From NCBI RefSeq assembly GCF_000321225.1, contig NW_004450459.1, positions 2,992,184-3,056,183 of the forward strand: 64,000 nucleotides of DNA, written 5' to 3'. Under the pieces are notes generated by a model. It did not search any database. It had not been told where the DNA came from and saw nothing but the letters and a program-made list of their open reading frames with translations. The position numbers and the translations under genes were made by a program. Positions 21,355-32,249 of this stretch are shown here, one piece after another (position 1 is the stretch's first letter; each line of letters starts with the position of its first letter). This DNA comes from Odobenus rosmarus divergens (lineage: Eukaryota; Chordata; Mammalia; Carnivora; Odobenidae).

Positions 21355-23355
21355 GAAACGTAAATTCTAGGACAACTTAAACTACTCCATGGGGGGTCTT
21401 CTGTCCAACATGTACAGTGGAGGTACTGAGTTCTTTTTTAGCCTCTGTCTGTGTGTATAACCATTTTGAATGGCTGTTAACATGTAGCTAAATGATCAAG
21501 CTAAAGAAAAAATAATGTGTTACTAATTAAAGGAAACAGTCAATGTTGTAGATATACTTTGAGAGGACTAGGATAAGGAAGGGAAAGAGAACAACTCTAT
21601 GTTACTTAATTAAAAGTACCTAATTTTTGTTTGAAAAGGCATGTGCAGTATGGTTTCTGTTTGCAGGGACAGCCAGAATAGATTTAATCAATGGCCATGT
21701 TGACTGTGCTACATTTGCACCTGCAAATCAGCTCTCCCCCATTCCACTCATCCTGCCAAAAGAGACTGTGCTAGATGAACTATTTGCCTTCTGGCTTCCA
21801 GGCATGATTGGCCAATGGGGAACCAGAAGAGATGAGCAAAGTCCAGGTGGTTTCCTGGGCTCCTTCACTGTGGGGTTGCCTCAGTTTGGCCTTAAAAAGG
21901 TTTCAAAAGGGATGGGTATCAACATAACCTCTTCCTTTTGGGTCTTGGTAACCACTCTTTCTCTTGCCCCTTAAGGCCAAGAATATAGAGCACCCTGCTG
22001 TTTGTTCTCTTGCAGTATGCTCTTTCCTCTTTAAACAGGCCCTCTAATTTCAGAATTATTCATTCTCTTGGCTTTTCCTGCCCTCTCTTGTCTCTCTCTC
22101 TTTGTGCTCTTCTGGAGATTTCTACTTTTACTCTAGCGTTCACCTTCCCTTCTCCTCAGTAAAGACGAAACTCATAATGCCTTGAAGCATAAATCACTAT
22201 TGGTCTCACAAACCATTTTAATCCCATTCATCTTTCCAGTGATTGCATGACACATGTACTTGTGACCTAGATGTGACCACTGAGGCCTGAGGAGTAGATT
22301 TCCACAGAGAGTTTTGGGGAGACTCTTTTCTTTCCAATAAAAGGAGACTTTATAAAAGAAAAGTCATCCTCATTAGGATAGATGCCAATATATACATATG
22401 TGATATTGGGAGCTGCTACCCCCATCTTCAGCCATGAGGAAGACCTCTCCAACATACTGTGAATGGCAGCAGAAAGGTGGAGAGCACCCAGGCCCTTGCT
22501 CAGGCCATTTTGTCTATGACTTTCAGCCCTGAAACCACCTGCCTTGTTTTGTACAATTGCTCACCCATTATTAATCAAATGACTTATAGTTACTAATGTC
22601 ATTTGCAGCTCAAAACATCCCAACTAAGAGATTTATTTTTCTGAATAAAAGTGATCTAGAAAAAAAGTTTAGACAAATATCACTTCAAATTACTCTTAAA
22701 AACTGTAGGTGGTCCAATAACCTAGGAGGAGTGGGCAGGAAGTCAGGAATTGTAGTTTGTTCCTAATTGTGTGTATACTCCTATGGTGTAGACATAGTTA
22801 AGAGGGAAAATATCTAAACCTAGTTCCTTGAAAAGATTATTTTAGATTCATGAGTAAACCTGTAACATGAAAGAATTTCAATGGTAACACGACAATGATA
22901 ACACTAGAAATTATCCTGCAGTCTAGTTGTCAAAGAAAATCAAAGCTCATCTTGTCTTAAATATTTAATTACACATGTCATTGGCAAGAAAACAATCAGA
23001 ATTGAGATATTTTGCAAGTAGAAATAATTATTTCTTATGGAGGGGGGAGATTATGACTTGTTTTTGCAGATGGACTTAGCTACTCCCTGATATGTAAACG
23101 ATAATTCTCCTCTTCTGAACTACAAGTGTTCCCTTTTTTTCTTGTTTAGAAACCCCATTCTCTTCTCTCAGCCTTTCAGTTGTATCAGCCATGATCATCC
23201 TCGGAATATACATGTTCTAGTAAACTCTTCCTGGTCCCTAAAGGGATTGTGCTTTCCTTCTCTTACAAGCCAGAACCCGAATTCACTTCTTCTTATCTCT
23301 AATGGCACTTAGACCTAGGGGCCTGGAGGAGATGCCTAACCTTCTTGTATTTGTA
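21355..23355. other. Mostly unassigned; old repeat-like block at 21640-22020
   Basis: The block 21640-22020 (GACAGCCAGAATAGATTTAA, GATTGGCCAATGGGGAACC, CCTTAAGGCCAAGAATATAG) resembles an ancient interspersed repeat rather than a gene. The 115-codon frame at 21627-21974 lies inside it, has no known domain and is not called. The rest shows no recognised feature. Confidence 0.35.
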
Positions 23356-23359
23356 TTAA

Positions 23360-23720
23360 GATAAAATTCAACATTTTTAAACTACCTAAAGTCCTTGCAG
23401 GACCCAGTTCCCTCCAGCTTCCCCAGCCTCATTCTGTCTCAGGGTGAGAGATCTGGCCATTTGGGGCCTTCTTTCCATTCTTTGAACACCCCTCATCTTT
23501 CACCTTGCTCTTCTCCTTGCCGCGGGTGCTCTTTTGTCATGCTCCCCTTCAATTTGATGAATTCTACTCAGTCTTCAGACCTTGAGACTTAGTTTCTCTA
23601 TTCTTCAATCTCTCAGTGCTCAGGCTTTCCTGGGGACTACCCACCACAGTTGTAATTTTGTGTATGTGCTTGTTTCCTAAACATCACCTACACCTCTTTT
23701 GAGAATCTCTTTCCTCTGGT
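23360..23720 (+). mobile_element. L2 LINE fragment
   Basis: Sense L2 text is visible: AGTCCTTGCAGGACCCAGTT, CCAGCTTCCCCAGCCTCATT, ACCTTGCTCTTCTCCTTGCC, ACTCAGTCTTCAGACCTTGA and TTGTAATTTTGTGTATGTGC. The 65-codon frame at 23395-23592 is a repeat by-product. Confidence 0.7.
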
Positions 23721-24505
23721 ATATTTGGTAAAAAAGGACTGTTTGGCTCCTGGCCATTTTGAGTCTACTAACTTGGCATCAACTTCACCACATCAAGGTC
23801 TCCTCTATTCTCCTCTCAGCAGTGAATGTCTTGAATGTTGCTTGCTTTGCCTCCCTTTGTGTGACACTGGGACCATGGTCTTTTTCAGTACTTGCTACTA
23901 GATCAGCAGGAAGTGATGTGAGAAAGGCCACCATTCTCTTCACTGGTATCTAAGCTAATTACTCACAATCCTACCAAGGAAAGGCTGTCCATGTGTAGCT
24001 TACTTTACTCAAGAATTAGGGATTACCAGAGGAGGGTATAGTACAGGAGAAAAACATCTTGACACTATTTGTGAAATGTCACTATTCTAGAAGTTTAAGG
24101 GAAAGGATTTCATATAGGTCCTCCTAAAGGGCAGCCTTACCTTCTAATCCCTCTCCCAGGCTTGAGGTATGCCTTCTATACCTTGGAGAGTAAGAGGTCT
24201 TCAGACTACCCTGGGGCAAATTTTGATTTATTTGTTCAACTCTTTACTCAGAAATGCTGATCTTGCTTTGTAGTTCTTGCCTTTCTGTTTGCCAGGTTTA
24301 GTGAAGCTATGCAACTAACCATACTGGGATGTTTCTTAAAATCTGAGTTCTGTCTGAAATAAAATCATAGAGGCATTCTATAAGACCACTTAGAGAGGGT
24401 TTTTCATGTCAAGGTAGCTAACTTGAGCAGACTTTCCAGTCCTATGAAATGAAGGCATGTTTCCTTTTTCTTTTTTAAATCTCTTGGAAGAAACTGTTGG
24501 AACAT
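23721..24505. other. Unassigned sequence
   Basis: No gene or named repeat is recognised. Confidence 0.4.
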
Positions 24506-24510
24506 TTTCC

Positions 24511-24572
24511 ATACACACACACGCGTGCGCACATAGACACACACACACACACACTGTCTCTCTCTCTCTCCC
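24511..24572. repeat. Compound (CA)n/(TC)n microsatellite
   Basis: CA units with an internal CGCGTGCGC interruption run into (AC)n at about 24537-24554 and (TC)n at 24556-24570. The CG-containing interruption is notable in otherwise CpG-poor DNA. Confidence 0.85.
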
Positions 24573-25055
24573 CAGGGAAAACAATAATTCTCATCGACTT
24601 AGCTTAGATCCATATTAAGGAATAAAAACTTTTCCCTAAATCTGACTTAATCTGTACAGTTTACCCTCTCCTTAGTGGAGATGACAGTTTGTGCAGATAA
24701 ATGACACTTTTCCTTTGTTTACTCTCCTGCTTTTAGATTGTGCTCAGAGGCTTATCAGCACATTAAGAAGTACATAAAAAGCAGAACCCATTGTTGCGCC
24801 TTTTCAAACAACAAAGCCATCTACTCTTTAGAAAAGAACAAGTAAAATACCCAACTATGAGAAGTGTTGAAATGTCAGTTTTCCCTGTACCTTGTGCCAA
24901 TTTAAATTTCTGGGAAGGGTACTCTTTTCCACTGGTTTCTGTAATAGGATCTGGAAAAATCCAAGTATTTATCTTCTCCCATGTCTGGTGACCCATTCAG
25001 GGGTTTGGGGAGGAGATTGTTATTCCATCAGCACATGGGATAAAACTGCTTAGTG
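24573..25055. other. Unassigned sequence
   Basis: Two opposed open frames at 24763-24996 and 24791-24991 overlap. Neither has a recognisable domain. Confidence 0.4.
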
Positions 25056-25059
25056 TCTA

Positions 25060-25195
25060 TCTCCTGTGCTCACATTTAAGCTCCTAAATGCATAAATGCT
25101 GGGTGTCTTATTCACAGTTTAGCCCTTGGGGCTAGCACAGTACCATGCATAAAGTAGGCCCTCAGTAAGTATGTCTGAGATGAAGAAATGGAGGA
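25060..25195 (+). mobile_element. L2 LINE 3' end
   Basis: Sense 3' end of L2: ATTTAAGCTCCTAAATGC, GTTTAGCCCTTGGGGCTAGC, ACAGTACCATGCATAAAGTA and GGCCCTCAGTAAGTATGTCT. Confidence 0.75.
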
Positions 25196-25199
25196 ATAG

Positions 25200-25370
25200 A
25201 GGAAAGAAGTTTGGACCTAGAAGGGACATAGGGAACCTTCCAAATGGAGATAGAAAGATGCAGAGAGGTTGAGTACCTTGATTGAGGTCACAAAGGAAAT
25301 GAGCAAAAGCATGAGAAGTACAGCATTGGTTTCATACCCAACACTCATGTCACCACACTTTGACCAAGAC
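25200..25370 (-). mobile_element. MIR SINE, decayed
   Basis: Antisense MIR-like order: AAATGGAGATAGAAAGATGC, AGAGAGGTTGAGTACCTTGA, TTGAGGTCACAAAGGAAAT and TACCCAACACTCATGTCACC. Confidence 0.55.
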
Positions 25371-25479
25371 TGACTCACTGCCCCAGCAATGGTACATGGG
25401 GCTACTTTGCCCCAGGAAGAGACTTAAGAAGCCTGCCTGAGATCTATTCTAGGGATAGTAGAGGGAGATCTCAGTGCCA

Positions 25480-26010
25480 CTGCACCCGAAAAGCAGGCAG
25501 AGTATCAAGGGAATGACTTGGGCACAGGAAGTAACACTGGCAGCTACTGACTACCAGGTTGGAGGGCAGGAGCAGGGATTCTCCAGAAGCAAGGCTAGGA
25601 TCCAGGTATGACCAACAATGACAGTGTGGAGAGGAAGAGAGTCCTGGGAAGAGGGGTCTGTAAGTACAAGTACAAAGATGCTGAGAAGGGAACACGCTTG
25701 ACAAGGCCAAAGACTGGCAAGGAGCCAGCAGTGATACAGTGGAGTGGGCAAGTGGTGTGAGCTGAGCATACAGATGTAGGCAGGGCCCAGCCCCCCCTCC
25801 CCCCAGGCTTTAGGCTGTGACAGAGTGTCTGGGTTTGACTCCAAGGGCAGTAAGAGGCCTTTGAAGGGCTGTAGACCAGGAAGAACCGTGATCTGATTTT
25901 TACGTTTTAAAATCATTGTGGTCAAAGTGAGAGGAAGGGGAGGTTGCCAGGGGAAAGAGCAGAAGCAAGATCACTGCAGAGTGATTGCTGAAGCTCACCT
26001 GAGACCTGCG
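25480..26010 (-). mobile_element. L2 LINE fragment
   Basis: The plus strand reads as antisense L2: a degraded GGACAAGGCC-type block near 25700, CAAGGGCAGTAAGAGGCCTT, GGGCTGTAGACCAGGAAGAA, CCGTGATCTGATTTTTACGT and GCAGAAGCAAGATCACTGC. Minus-strand frames 25471-25710 and 25551-25925 (124 codons) fall in this old LINE and are not independent genes. A C-rich run lies at 25791-25804. Confidence 0.6.
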
Positions 26011-26405
26011 AGTGGGCTTGGATTAGGGATGCAGCTGTCTCCATCCATGTCGCCTGTGTGGGTCTGCTGAGCAGGGTTTTGTGCTCTGTGCTCCCATGTG
26101 GCTTTTAACGTTCAGCTCTTATATCGTTGTGTGTATGTCTTATATCCCCAACAAGATTATAGGTTACCTGGTAACCTTTGCACCTAACGTAGAATGCAGG
26201 ACAGAGCCTTGATCAGACCAGGCACTTAGTTTTTATTTGAATGTCAAGTAGCTATTTTAGTAGAGATTCTGATGCAAAAAATGAATTTCATGGTAAATTC
26301 ATGGGAACTGACTACACTTTTCAGTTTTTGCCTCAGAGATCCTTATTTGTTGCCTGTAACACTTAATATTTGCTGCCTTATATTATGGCTACTTGTACAG
26401 TTACT
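26011..26405. other. Unassigned sequence
   Basis: 26130-26225 (CCCCAACAAGATTATAGGTT onward) may be a further sense L2 3' fragment. Otherwise nothing is recognised. Confidence 0.35.
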
Positions 26406-26409
26406 TTTT

Positions 26410-26525
26410 TTTTGTCCTACTAGATCATGAGCTACTTGAAGACAAACTACTGTATTTTATTTATCATTTCATACCTCAGTGTGCATACCCACATAGTGGG
26501 TATTCAATAAGTATTATTGTATAGC
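26410..26525 (+). mobile_element. L2 LINE 3' end
   Basis: Sense L2 terminus: CTACTAGATCATGAGCTACT, TGAAGACAAACTACTGTATT and GTGGGTATTCAATAAGTATT. Confidence 0.75.
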
Positions 26526-26892
26526 TTAGATCTAGGGAAATATTTTTTCAATTTATGTTGATTACAGCTGGAAATGGTATCCTGCTCTCTCAATGACCAG
26601 AACATAATCTCCTCTGTGAGCCAGAACATCTGTTTGGCTTCCTGATACACCCCTGACCTGTGCCCAGGGTTATTACTGAAGGAAAGCTATAGGGCAGTGA
26701 CCCTTGGAAACTTGAGGAAGGTCTACTACCAGAAGTCATTTTCTCAACTGTTATTAATTATCTTTCCATGTCCACAACTTGCTCTCTTCTAGTTCTGATT
26801 CCCCCTAATTTGTTGCTTATTCCTTCTGTCAGGGATAATAAATTGAAAGTAAAACAAGAATGTTTCATTTGTGGTCTTGTTCACTGAAAAAC
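26526..26892. other. Unassigned sequence
   Basis: No gene or named repeat is recognised. Confidence 0.4.
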
Positions 26893-27016
26893 ATGTTGGG
26901 ATGAGCACTGGGTGTTATACGCAACTAATGAATTGTTGAACACTACAACAAAAACTTATGATGTACTATATGTTGGCTAACTGAACATAATGAAAAAATA
27001 AAACAAAACAAAAAAG
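26893..27016 (+). mobile_element. Carnivoran L1 3' end, older copy
   Basis: GATGAGCACTGGGTGTTATA, GAATTGTTGAACACTACAAC and TTATGATGTACTATATGTTG mark the L1 3' end, followed by an A-rich tail with AAAAC units. It is more diverged than the copies at 1, 21178 and 49665, and I could not find a convincing target duplication. Confidence 0.85.
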
Positions 27017-27269
27017 ATTCAAGAGATATATGGGAAGTCTACAGGACAGGAGAGGACAGGGAGTAAAGAACAGCTACATGGAAAACATTGGACTGGAACA
27101 AAAGATTCAAAGTCTTCCCTGAAGTGATAGTCAACCTGAGATGTGTGAATCCACGAACAGGACTTCTCTTTCTCCTTGGCTTTGGTCCTCCATCTTCCTT
27201 TGCCTCATTAGCTTGATAGGGTCTGGAGGAGATGAAGAAGGCACTGAACAGGTGATGGAGGGAGTAAAA

Positions 27270-27445
27270 ACTATAACTAACACTTGCTGAGTGCCTACTG
27301 AAGGCCAGGGTTATTCTAAGCACCTTTTATGTATACACTCGTGTACTTCTCTCAACAACCTTAGGAAGGAGATTGCTGTTATCATCCTCATTTTACAGAT
27401 GAGGAAACTGAGGCACAGAGGTAACTTAATGATATAATTTGCCCA
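27270..27445 (-). mobile_element. MIR SINE
   Basis: A well-preserved antisense copy: CTTGCTGAGTGCCTACTGAA, GTTATTCTAAGCACCTTTTA, CATTTTACAGATGAGGAAAC and TGAGGCACAGAGGTAACTTA. Confidence 0.9.
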
Positions 27446-28450
27446 GGGCCAAGGGAAATTGAAGGAGAATTTCAAGAGATGTGATCTAGAGCTATTTATA
27501 CTCATGGAAAGATGGAAAAAGAAATAGATTATAGATTCCAGAAGAATACCTGAAGATTTATTTCCTCCTCCTCTATCTCTTACCTTAACAGTCAGTAACT
27601 GAGCATTGAAGCAACACTGTAGTTTTAGTGGGATGAGAAAATGCTTCAAGTAGCAATATTTCCATTCTACTCCATAAATTATACAGGTCCTTTCTGAGGC
27701 AGCCTGTTTAAACATGTTGACTTACCCTTTCTATAAAATGTTTATAGATATGATTTGCTACAGGGACCTATTTTAAAGACTCCAGGATCTGTTATGGACT
27801 GTTACAGCAGCTAACTATAAATTGGTTACTAAGGGCATGCAAATTAGAGCCTTTGAGGGTCAGAGTACAATCATGACCAAAAACTAGAAAGAAAATAAGC
27901 CATAAGAAAGTAGGAAGAAAAATCCAAATATTTAAATAGCAAATTTGACAGGATACAGGACACTTATATGGCAGCCTGAGAAAACCTGTCATGGGATAGA
28001 GCAAGAATTTATTATAGCTGAAGTAGGCCAAATGCAAACATACTGTTGTCTTAAAAAAATTAAAAGGACTAACTCAAATAACAATGAAGGAAGACAAATA
28101 TGCACACAGGGAAGGCATACAACTGAGTCATGTTGGTATTCCTGCTTTGTGAAAGCCGTTAAGGCACAGATTTAACAAGCTAAGGTGAATTGGGGCTCTA
28201 AATTCACACATACTCTAGATTTATAGACAATAGCTGCCCAAATGTTAAGTATCGTTTAAAGATTCAAAACAACAAGAACAAAAAATCCCAGAGGGAAACT
28301 ATCTGTTCACTTCTTTAGCATAATTAAGAAGGAAATAGCTCATTGATTAAAAAGATAACACCACAGAAATTAATGCAATTAATTAATTTCTATTGTTTGA
28401 AAGAAATAGTCTTTAAAATTGGTCTAGAAGTTGAGGCTATGAGTGGAATG
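27446..28450. other. Unassigned sequence
   Basis: Minus-strand frames at 27311-27715 (134 codons) and 27792-28037 have no recognisable domain. The first overlaps the MIR. No gene is called. Confidence 0.4.
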
Positions 28451-28454
28451 AAAA

Positions 28455-28630
28455 TAAACATTCTTGAGCTTGAGTGCTTACCATAGAGATAAGTATTATG
28501 GACCCCATTTTAAATTTTAGAAAAATAGGGCTCAGAGATGTTACAAGAGAAGCTTTCCTAAAATCCTAAAGTTGGTATATGACAGAGCCAGACTGACACT
28601 TAGACCAGTATAGTTCTTTCTACTACACAG
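28455..28630 (-). mobile_element. MIR SINE
   Basis: Antisense MIR: ATTATGGACCCCATTTTAAA, TAGGGCTCAGAGATGTTACA, TATATGACAGAGCCAGACTG and AGTTCTTTCTACTACACAGC. Confidence 0.75.
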
Positions 28631-28639
28631 CTTTTTTCT

Positions 28640-29020
28640 TTAATAAATGCTTGAATGGATTAAAGGTCAATCTGATGAAGTCCAGGTTAATGATTGAGGT
28701 CAGATCCTTATAGAAATACAACTCAGCAACTCAGTAAAGACAGCATTTTTTTTTCTATTATCACTAGTAACAGATACTAGCTGACAAATTCCAGTGGATT
28801 GAGAAGATAATATAAAATTCACAGCAAGTGGCATTTATTAATCACTTCTGTTCACTTTGGGAAACAAATTCCGTATTTATTTTGTTAGTGAAAATTCTCC
28901 AGAAGTTCAGCATTCAGCCCCAAGACTGCTAAAAAATTATTTGCAATGGAAAGGAAGGTAGCCTGATTCTTCTTTTTCCTCTTCTCTCCTCCACATTCCA
29001 TGCACCTTTGCTTGCTTATC
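28640..29020. other. Unassigned sequence
   Basis: No gene or named repeat is recognised. Confidence 0.4.
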
Positions 29021-29021
29021 A

Positions 29022-29075
29022 CGTGTGTGTGTGCATGTGCGTGTGTGCGTGTGTGTGTGTGTGTGTGTGCGCATG
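29022..29075. repeat. (TG)n microsatellite, interrupted
   Basis: Roughly 54 bp of alternating purine-pyrimidine TG units with CATGTGC and GCG interruptions. The longest pure run is about 18 bases near 29049-29067. Confidence 0.9.
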
Positions 29076-30196
29076 GATGTAGTTGGAGAGGAGCAAGGAA
29101 GAAGTTCAGACTATTGATTACTGTTGGAAAGTGGTAGTGAATTTGTTGTCCTTGTCATCTGAGGATTGTTGCTCCTTCATCTAACTATGGCTCTGCAGTT
29201 GGCTGCCAAATACTGATTTTCTCCTACAGCAACTTTATTTTCTGGACGCTCCATAGGGGACTTCCCCCAGTGCAGTTCCTTGGGTTAATGGTCTTATTGA
29301 GACATCCCTCCTCCTCCCTCCCCAATAGGGAGTTTTCCTCCCTACCCTCAATCTACAGAGAGTAATCCATCCTTCATTGCCTTGCTGGTGGGGTCCTCTC
29401 ATTTCAGTGGGCTGACTCTTGAAGAAGGAGCTTAACAGAGCTTAAGTTTTGGCAGCCTTACATGGTACACTTGTACACTTAAACAGTTTTGCTGCTTTGA
29501 GTGTTGGATATGCCCTCCCACTAGAACAGGGAGGAAAATAATGTAATGAACTCAGTTATTGTCATAAGCACATCCTAATATTACTGTGCTTGTAATAAAA
29601 AGTTAGTATTATGTTGGTATTAAGCTTGTATGAATCTATTGATGAAAAATTCCACATTATAACCATCACTCAGTTTCTCAAGGTGTTCCCTAAAAGGAGA
29701 TTGTTTATGTAATCATTTGTATCCATTATCTCTTGAATTCATCCTTTTTTTAATCTTGGTTTGGAAATATTTTCTCCTTTGTTCTTCCCTTTGGAACTTA
29801 AAGGGGACTTCTGAAAAGAGGAAGCAAAGCCTATACATTTCCTAATATGAAGCAGTGGTTGTGAAAGTCTCTGTTCTTATTGTCATAGCTCTGGGACTTT
29901 GAGTTTAAGTAGAAAGGACCATTTTTTTTTTCACACACTACTTGAACTCTAACTCCAAATACTGAATATTGGAAAGGACAAGAAACAGAAATCAGGTAGA
30001 TGCATTAATTCTTACTACCTACGCTTCATTTTTGCCCATCTTCAAATGTCTGACAGTTATAGTATCACCTTGACTGACACTTAAAATATGTTGCTCTTCA
30101 TTTAACCAGCAAATTAGGTTTAGTTTTGAATGCTAATCAGGTAAAAAAAATAAGGATTTGAACTTACCGCTGCTTAATATTTATCAAAAGCTTGAC
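29076..30196. other. Unassigned sequence
   Basis: No gene or confidently named repeat is recognised. Confidence 0.4.
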
Positions 30197-30684
30197 TACA
30201 GATGATTCCCAATTTATGGTGGTTCACTTTATAATTTTTTTGGCTTTAATGTTGGTGCAAAAGTGATACACATTTAGTAGAAACCGTACTTTGAATTTTG
30301 AATTTTTATCTTTTCCTGGGCTATCAATTTGCAGTATGATACTCTGTCCTGATGCCGGGCAGTGGTAGCCACAGCTCCCAGTCAGCCACGCGATCACAGG
30401 AGTAAATAATTTACAACCATTCTGTACCCATACAACAATTCTGTTTTTCACTTTCCATACAGTATCCAACAAATGGCATAAGGTATGGAACACTGTATTA
30501 TAAAATAGACCTTGTGTTAGGTGATTTTGCTCAACAGTAGGCTAATGGAAAAGAGTTATGAGCATGTTTAAGGTAGGCCAGGCTAATCTATGATGCTCAG
30601 TAGATTAGGTGTATTAGATGCATTTTTGACTTATGTTATTTTGTACTTATGATGGGTTTATCATGAGGTTGAGGAAAATCTGTA
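30197..30684. mobile_element. Tigger-family (Tc1/mariner) MITE
   Basis: The element at 30199-30682 begins CAGATGATTCCCAATTTATG and ends GTTGAGGAAAATCTG, imperfect inverted repeats. It is flanked by TA on both sides (30197-30198 and 30683-30684), the expected target duplication. Interior blocks AGCTCCCAGTCAGCCACGCG, TTACAACCATTCTGTACCC and GTTTAAGGTAGGCCAGGCTA are characteristic of a Tigger non-autonomous element. No transposase is present, and the 89-codon minus frame is incidental. Confidence 0.88.
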
Positions 30685-31125
30685 CTTTAAAGCAATATTT
30701 TAGTGGGATTTCCCGTGGATATAGGTCCCTCTGTTTTTCTAGGTAATCTGAAGTCTATGTCTAGGTAAAATTAAACTGCAGGCAGCTGGGTTCACATACT
30801 ACCACGTTGTTTTGGCAGCCTATGTAGTTGCTTGTTTCTAAACAACAGCATTTGATTATACTGAGTGATAAATAATGATGTAGAAAATATCCTTCTGTAA
30901 ATTGGTGTTAGAGATCCTGGAAAGTGTTATTGAAGATTTTATTTTCTTTTTAAGGACCATTGAAAAACGTGCTCTGTGGTCTGTCAAAATTAGTCATCTC
31001 AGTAATTCCACTTGGAAGTGTTAAAACTGCCCCCCCTTCACACAGTGATATTATCCTCAGCTGGTGTTTTGGGAGCCCCCAGGGTGCTTCCTGCTCCTGC
31101 TAACATGTACTGCTGCTTGTCCACC
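30685..31125. other. Unassigned sequence
   Basis: Contains a C-run at 31030-31036 and no recognised feature. Confidence 0.4.
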
Positions 31126-31670
31126 ATAAGAAGGTTGTCTTGGCCAAGTTTCCCAGAATCTGGCCCAAGACAAGAATTCAAAAGCAAATGATTTATTGAA
31201 GTGTTTGCCAGGAGAAACTGGTAAGGAAGTGGGAAAAGCAGGACAGAGAAGGGAAAGAAGCCAAAGCAAAGGGACAATTTTAGACAAATTAGGAAAGATC
31301 ATTCCAGCTTGATCCTACAGGAAAACTCTGAAATATAAATTAAACCCTGGAGTTTTTCCTGACGAGCCAAGGGACCTGGGTTTCATGTTGCTCTACCAGT
31401 CATGGTTTGGCTAAGGCTTCCCTGGTGGGAGCATAAGTGCCCAGGTATTGCCAGCTCTGCCAGATGGCTCCACTAGCTCGAGGGCAATCCTCTGAAGAGA
31501 GTTGCAGTCACCAGCCATTGTAGGGCAAAAATGCAAAAAAGCTGGGGCAAGGGCAGCAGAAGTGGTAAAAGGGATCCCAGAGGCCCTAGGCAGAGCACTG
31601 ACAGTGTGTGCTACAGGGTCTATGATTAGAGTGGTTGCCTGTCTTCCTCTAAAAACATCAGGACAGGCCC
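31126..31670 (-). mobile_element. Possible old LTR (endogenous retroviral)
   Basis: CCCAGAATCTGGCCCAAGAC, AAATGATTTATTGAAGTG and GCTCCACTAGCTCGAGGGC resemble antisense LTRs, where a reversed polyadenylation-signal region is followed by GC-richer text. The LTR family is not identified. Open frames at 31038-31302 and 31502-31747 lie inside it and are not called. Confidence 0.3.
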
Positions 31671-32100
31671 CATTGTATGTGCCATCTGTCTCTCCCAGGT
31701 CAATCCTGGAACTCTTCTTATCAGTATATTTTGCGTACCTCTCCTAATATGATTCAAACTTGTCTCCTTCCCCAGCTGCTCTATGCCCTTCCACCATGCC
31801 TCTGGAACTTAGCAGACATCCCTATATCCCCAACCTCATTCTTAAATGTCCCCTTTACTGCATTCCTCTAGTTTATAATTATAACCTGTCATTCCGGAGG
31901 GTTCCAGTTTCCTGGAAGTCTTTTCAATGGTGGCTGTTGTTTTCTTCAGACCCAGAGGTGCTCCCCATTGTCAGTTTTGGTCCATGTCTTTCCTTCCCTC
32001 ACTTCTGAAAAACCACTGATTCTTTAAATGGCATGCCACCAGACCTGACCATCTTTAATTCCTCCTTCTTGTAATTTTCTTCTGGTCTCTTCATTCAGAC
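31671..32100. other. Unassigned pyrimidine-rich sequence
   Basis: CT-rich text with frames at 31677-31871 and 31760-32008. It could be a decayed L2 sense fragment but no block is decisive. Confidence 0.3.
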
Positions 32101-32102
32101 TT

Positions 32103-32243
32103 TTCAAACTTGGCTTCGTTGAGAAGTTCTTAAAAATGCTGATGCTCAGGCCCCACCCTTAGAGAGTCTGACATGGCCACCATGGGTATTAGGACTGAAA
32201 GAAGCTCCCCAGGTGCAGCAACGTTTCAGAGCTATTGCCTTAG
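32103..32243 (+). mobile_element. MER5-like hAT fragment
   Basis: TTCAAACTTGGCTTCGTTGA, AAATGCTGATGCTCAGGCCC, CACCCTTAGAGAGTCTGACA and AAGCTCCCCAGGTGCAGCAA follow the MER5 order, and the element ends TTTCAGAGCTATTGCC. Confidence 0.7.
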
Positions 32244-32249
32244 TCACTC

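Noticed and set aside
21627..21974. 115-codon frame on the plus strand
   Set aside because: It lies in text resembling an ancient interspersed repeat and shows no known domain.
25791..25804. C-run considered as a G-quadruplex on the minus strand
   Set aside because: One continuous run with a single T interruption lacks four separated G-tracts.
25551..25925. 124-codon minus-strand frame
   Set aside because: The DNA is decayed L2; the frame does not match the L2 reverse transcriptase and is a by-product.
27311..27715. 134-codon minus-strand frame
   Set aside because: It overlaps an antisense MIR at one end and has no recognised motif, exon signals or flanking exons.
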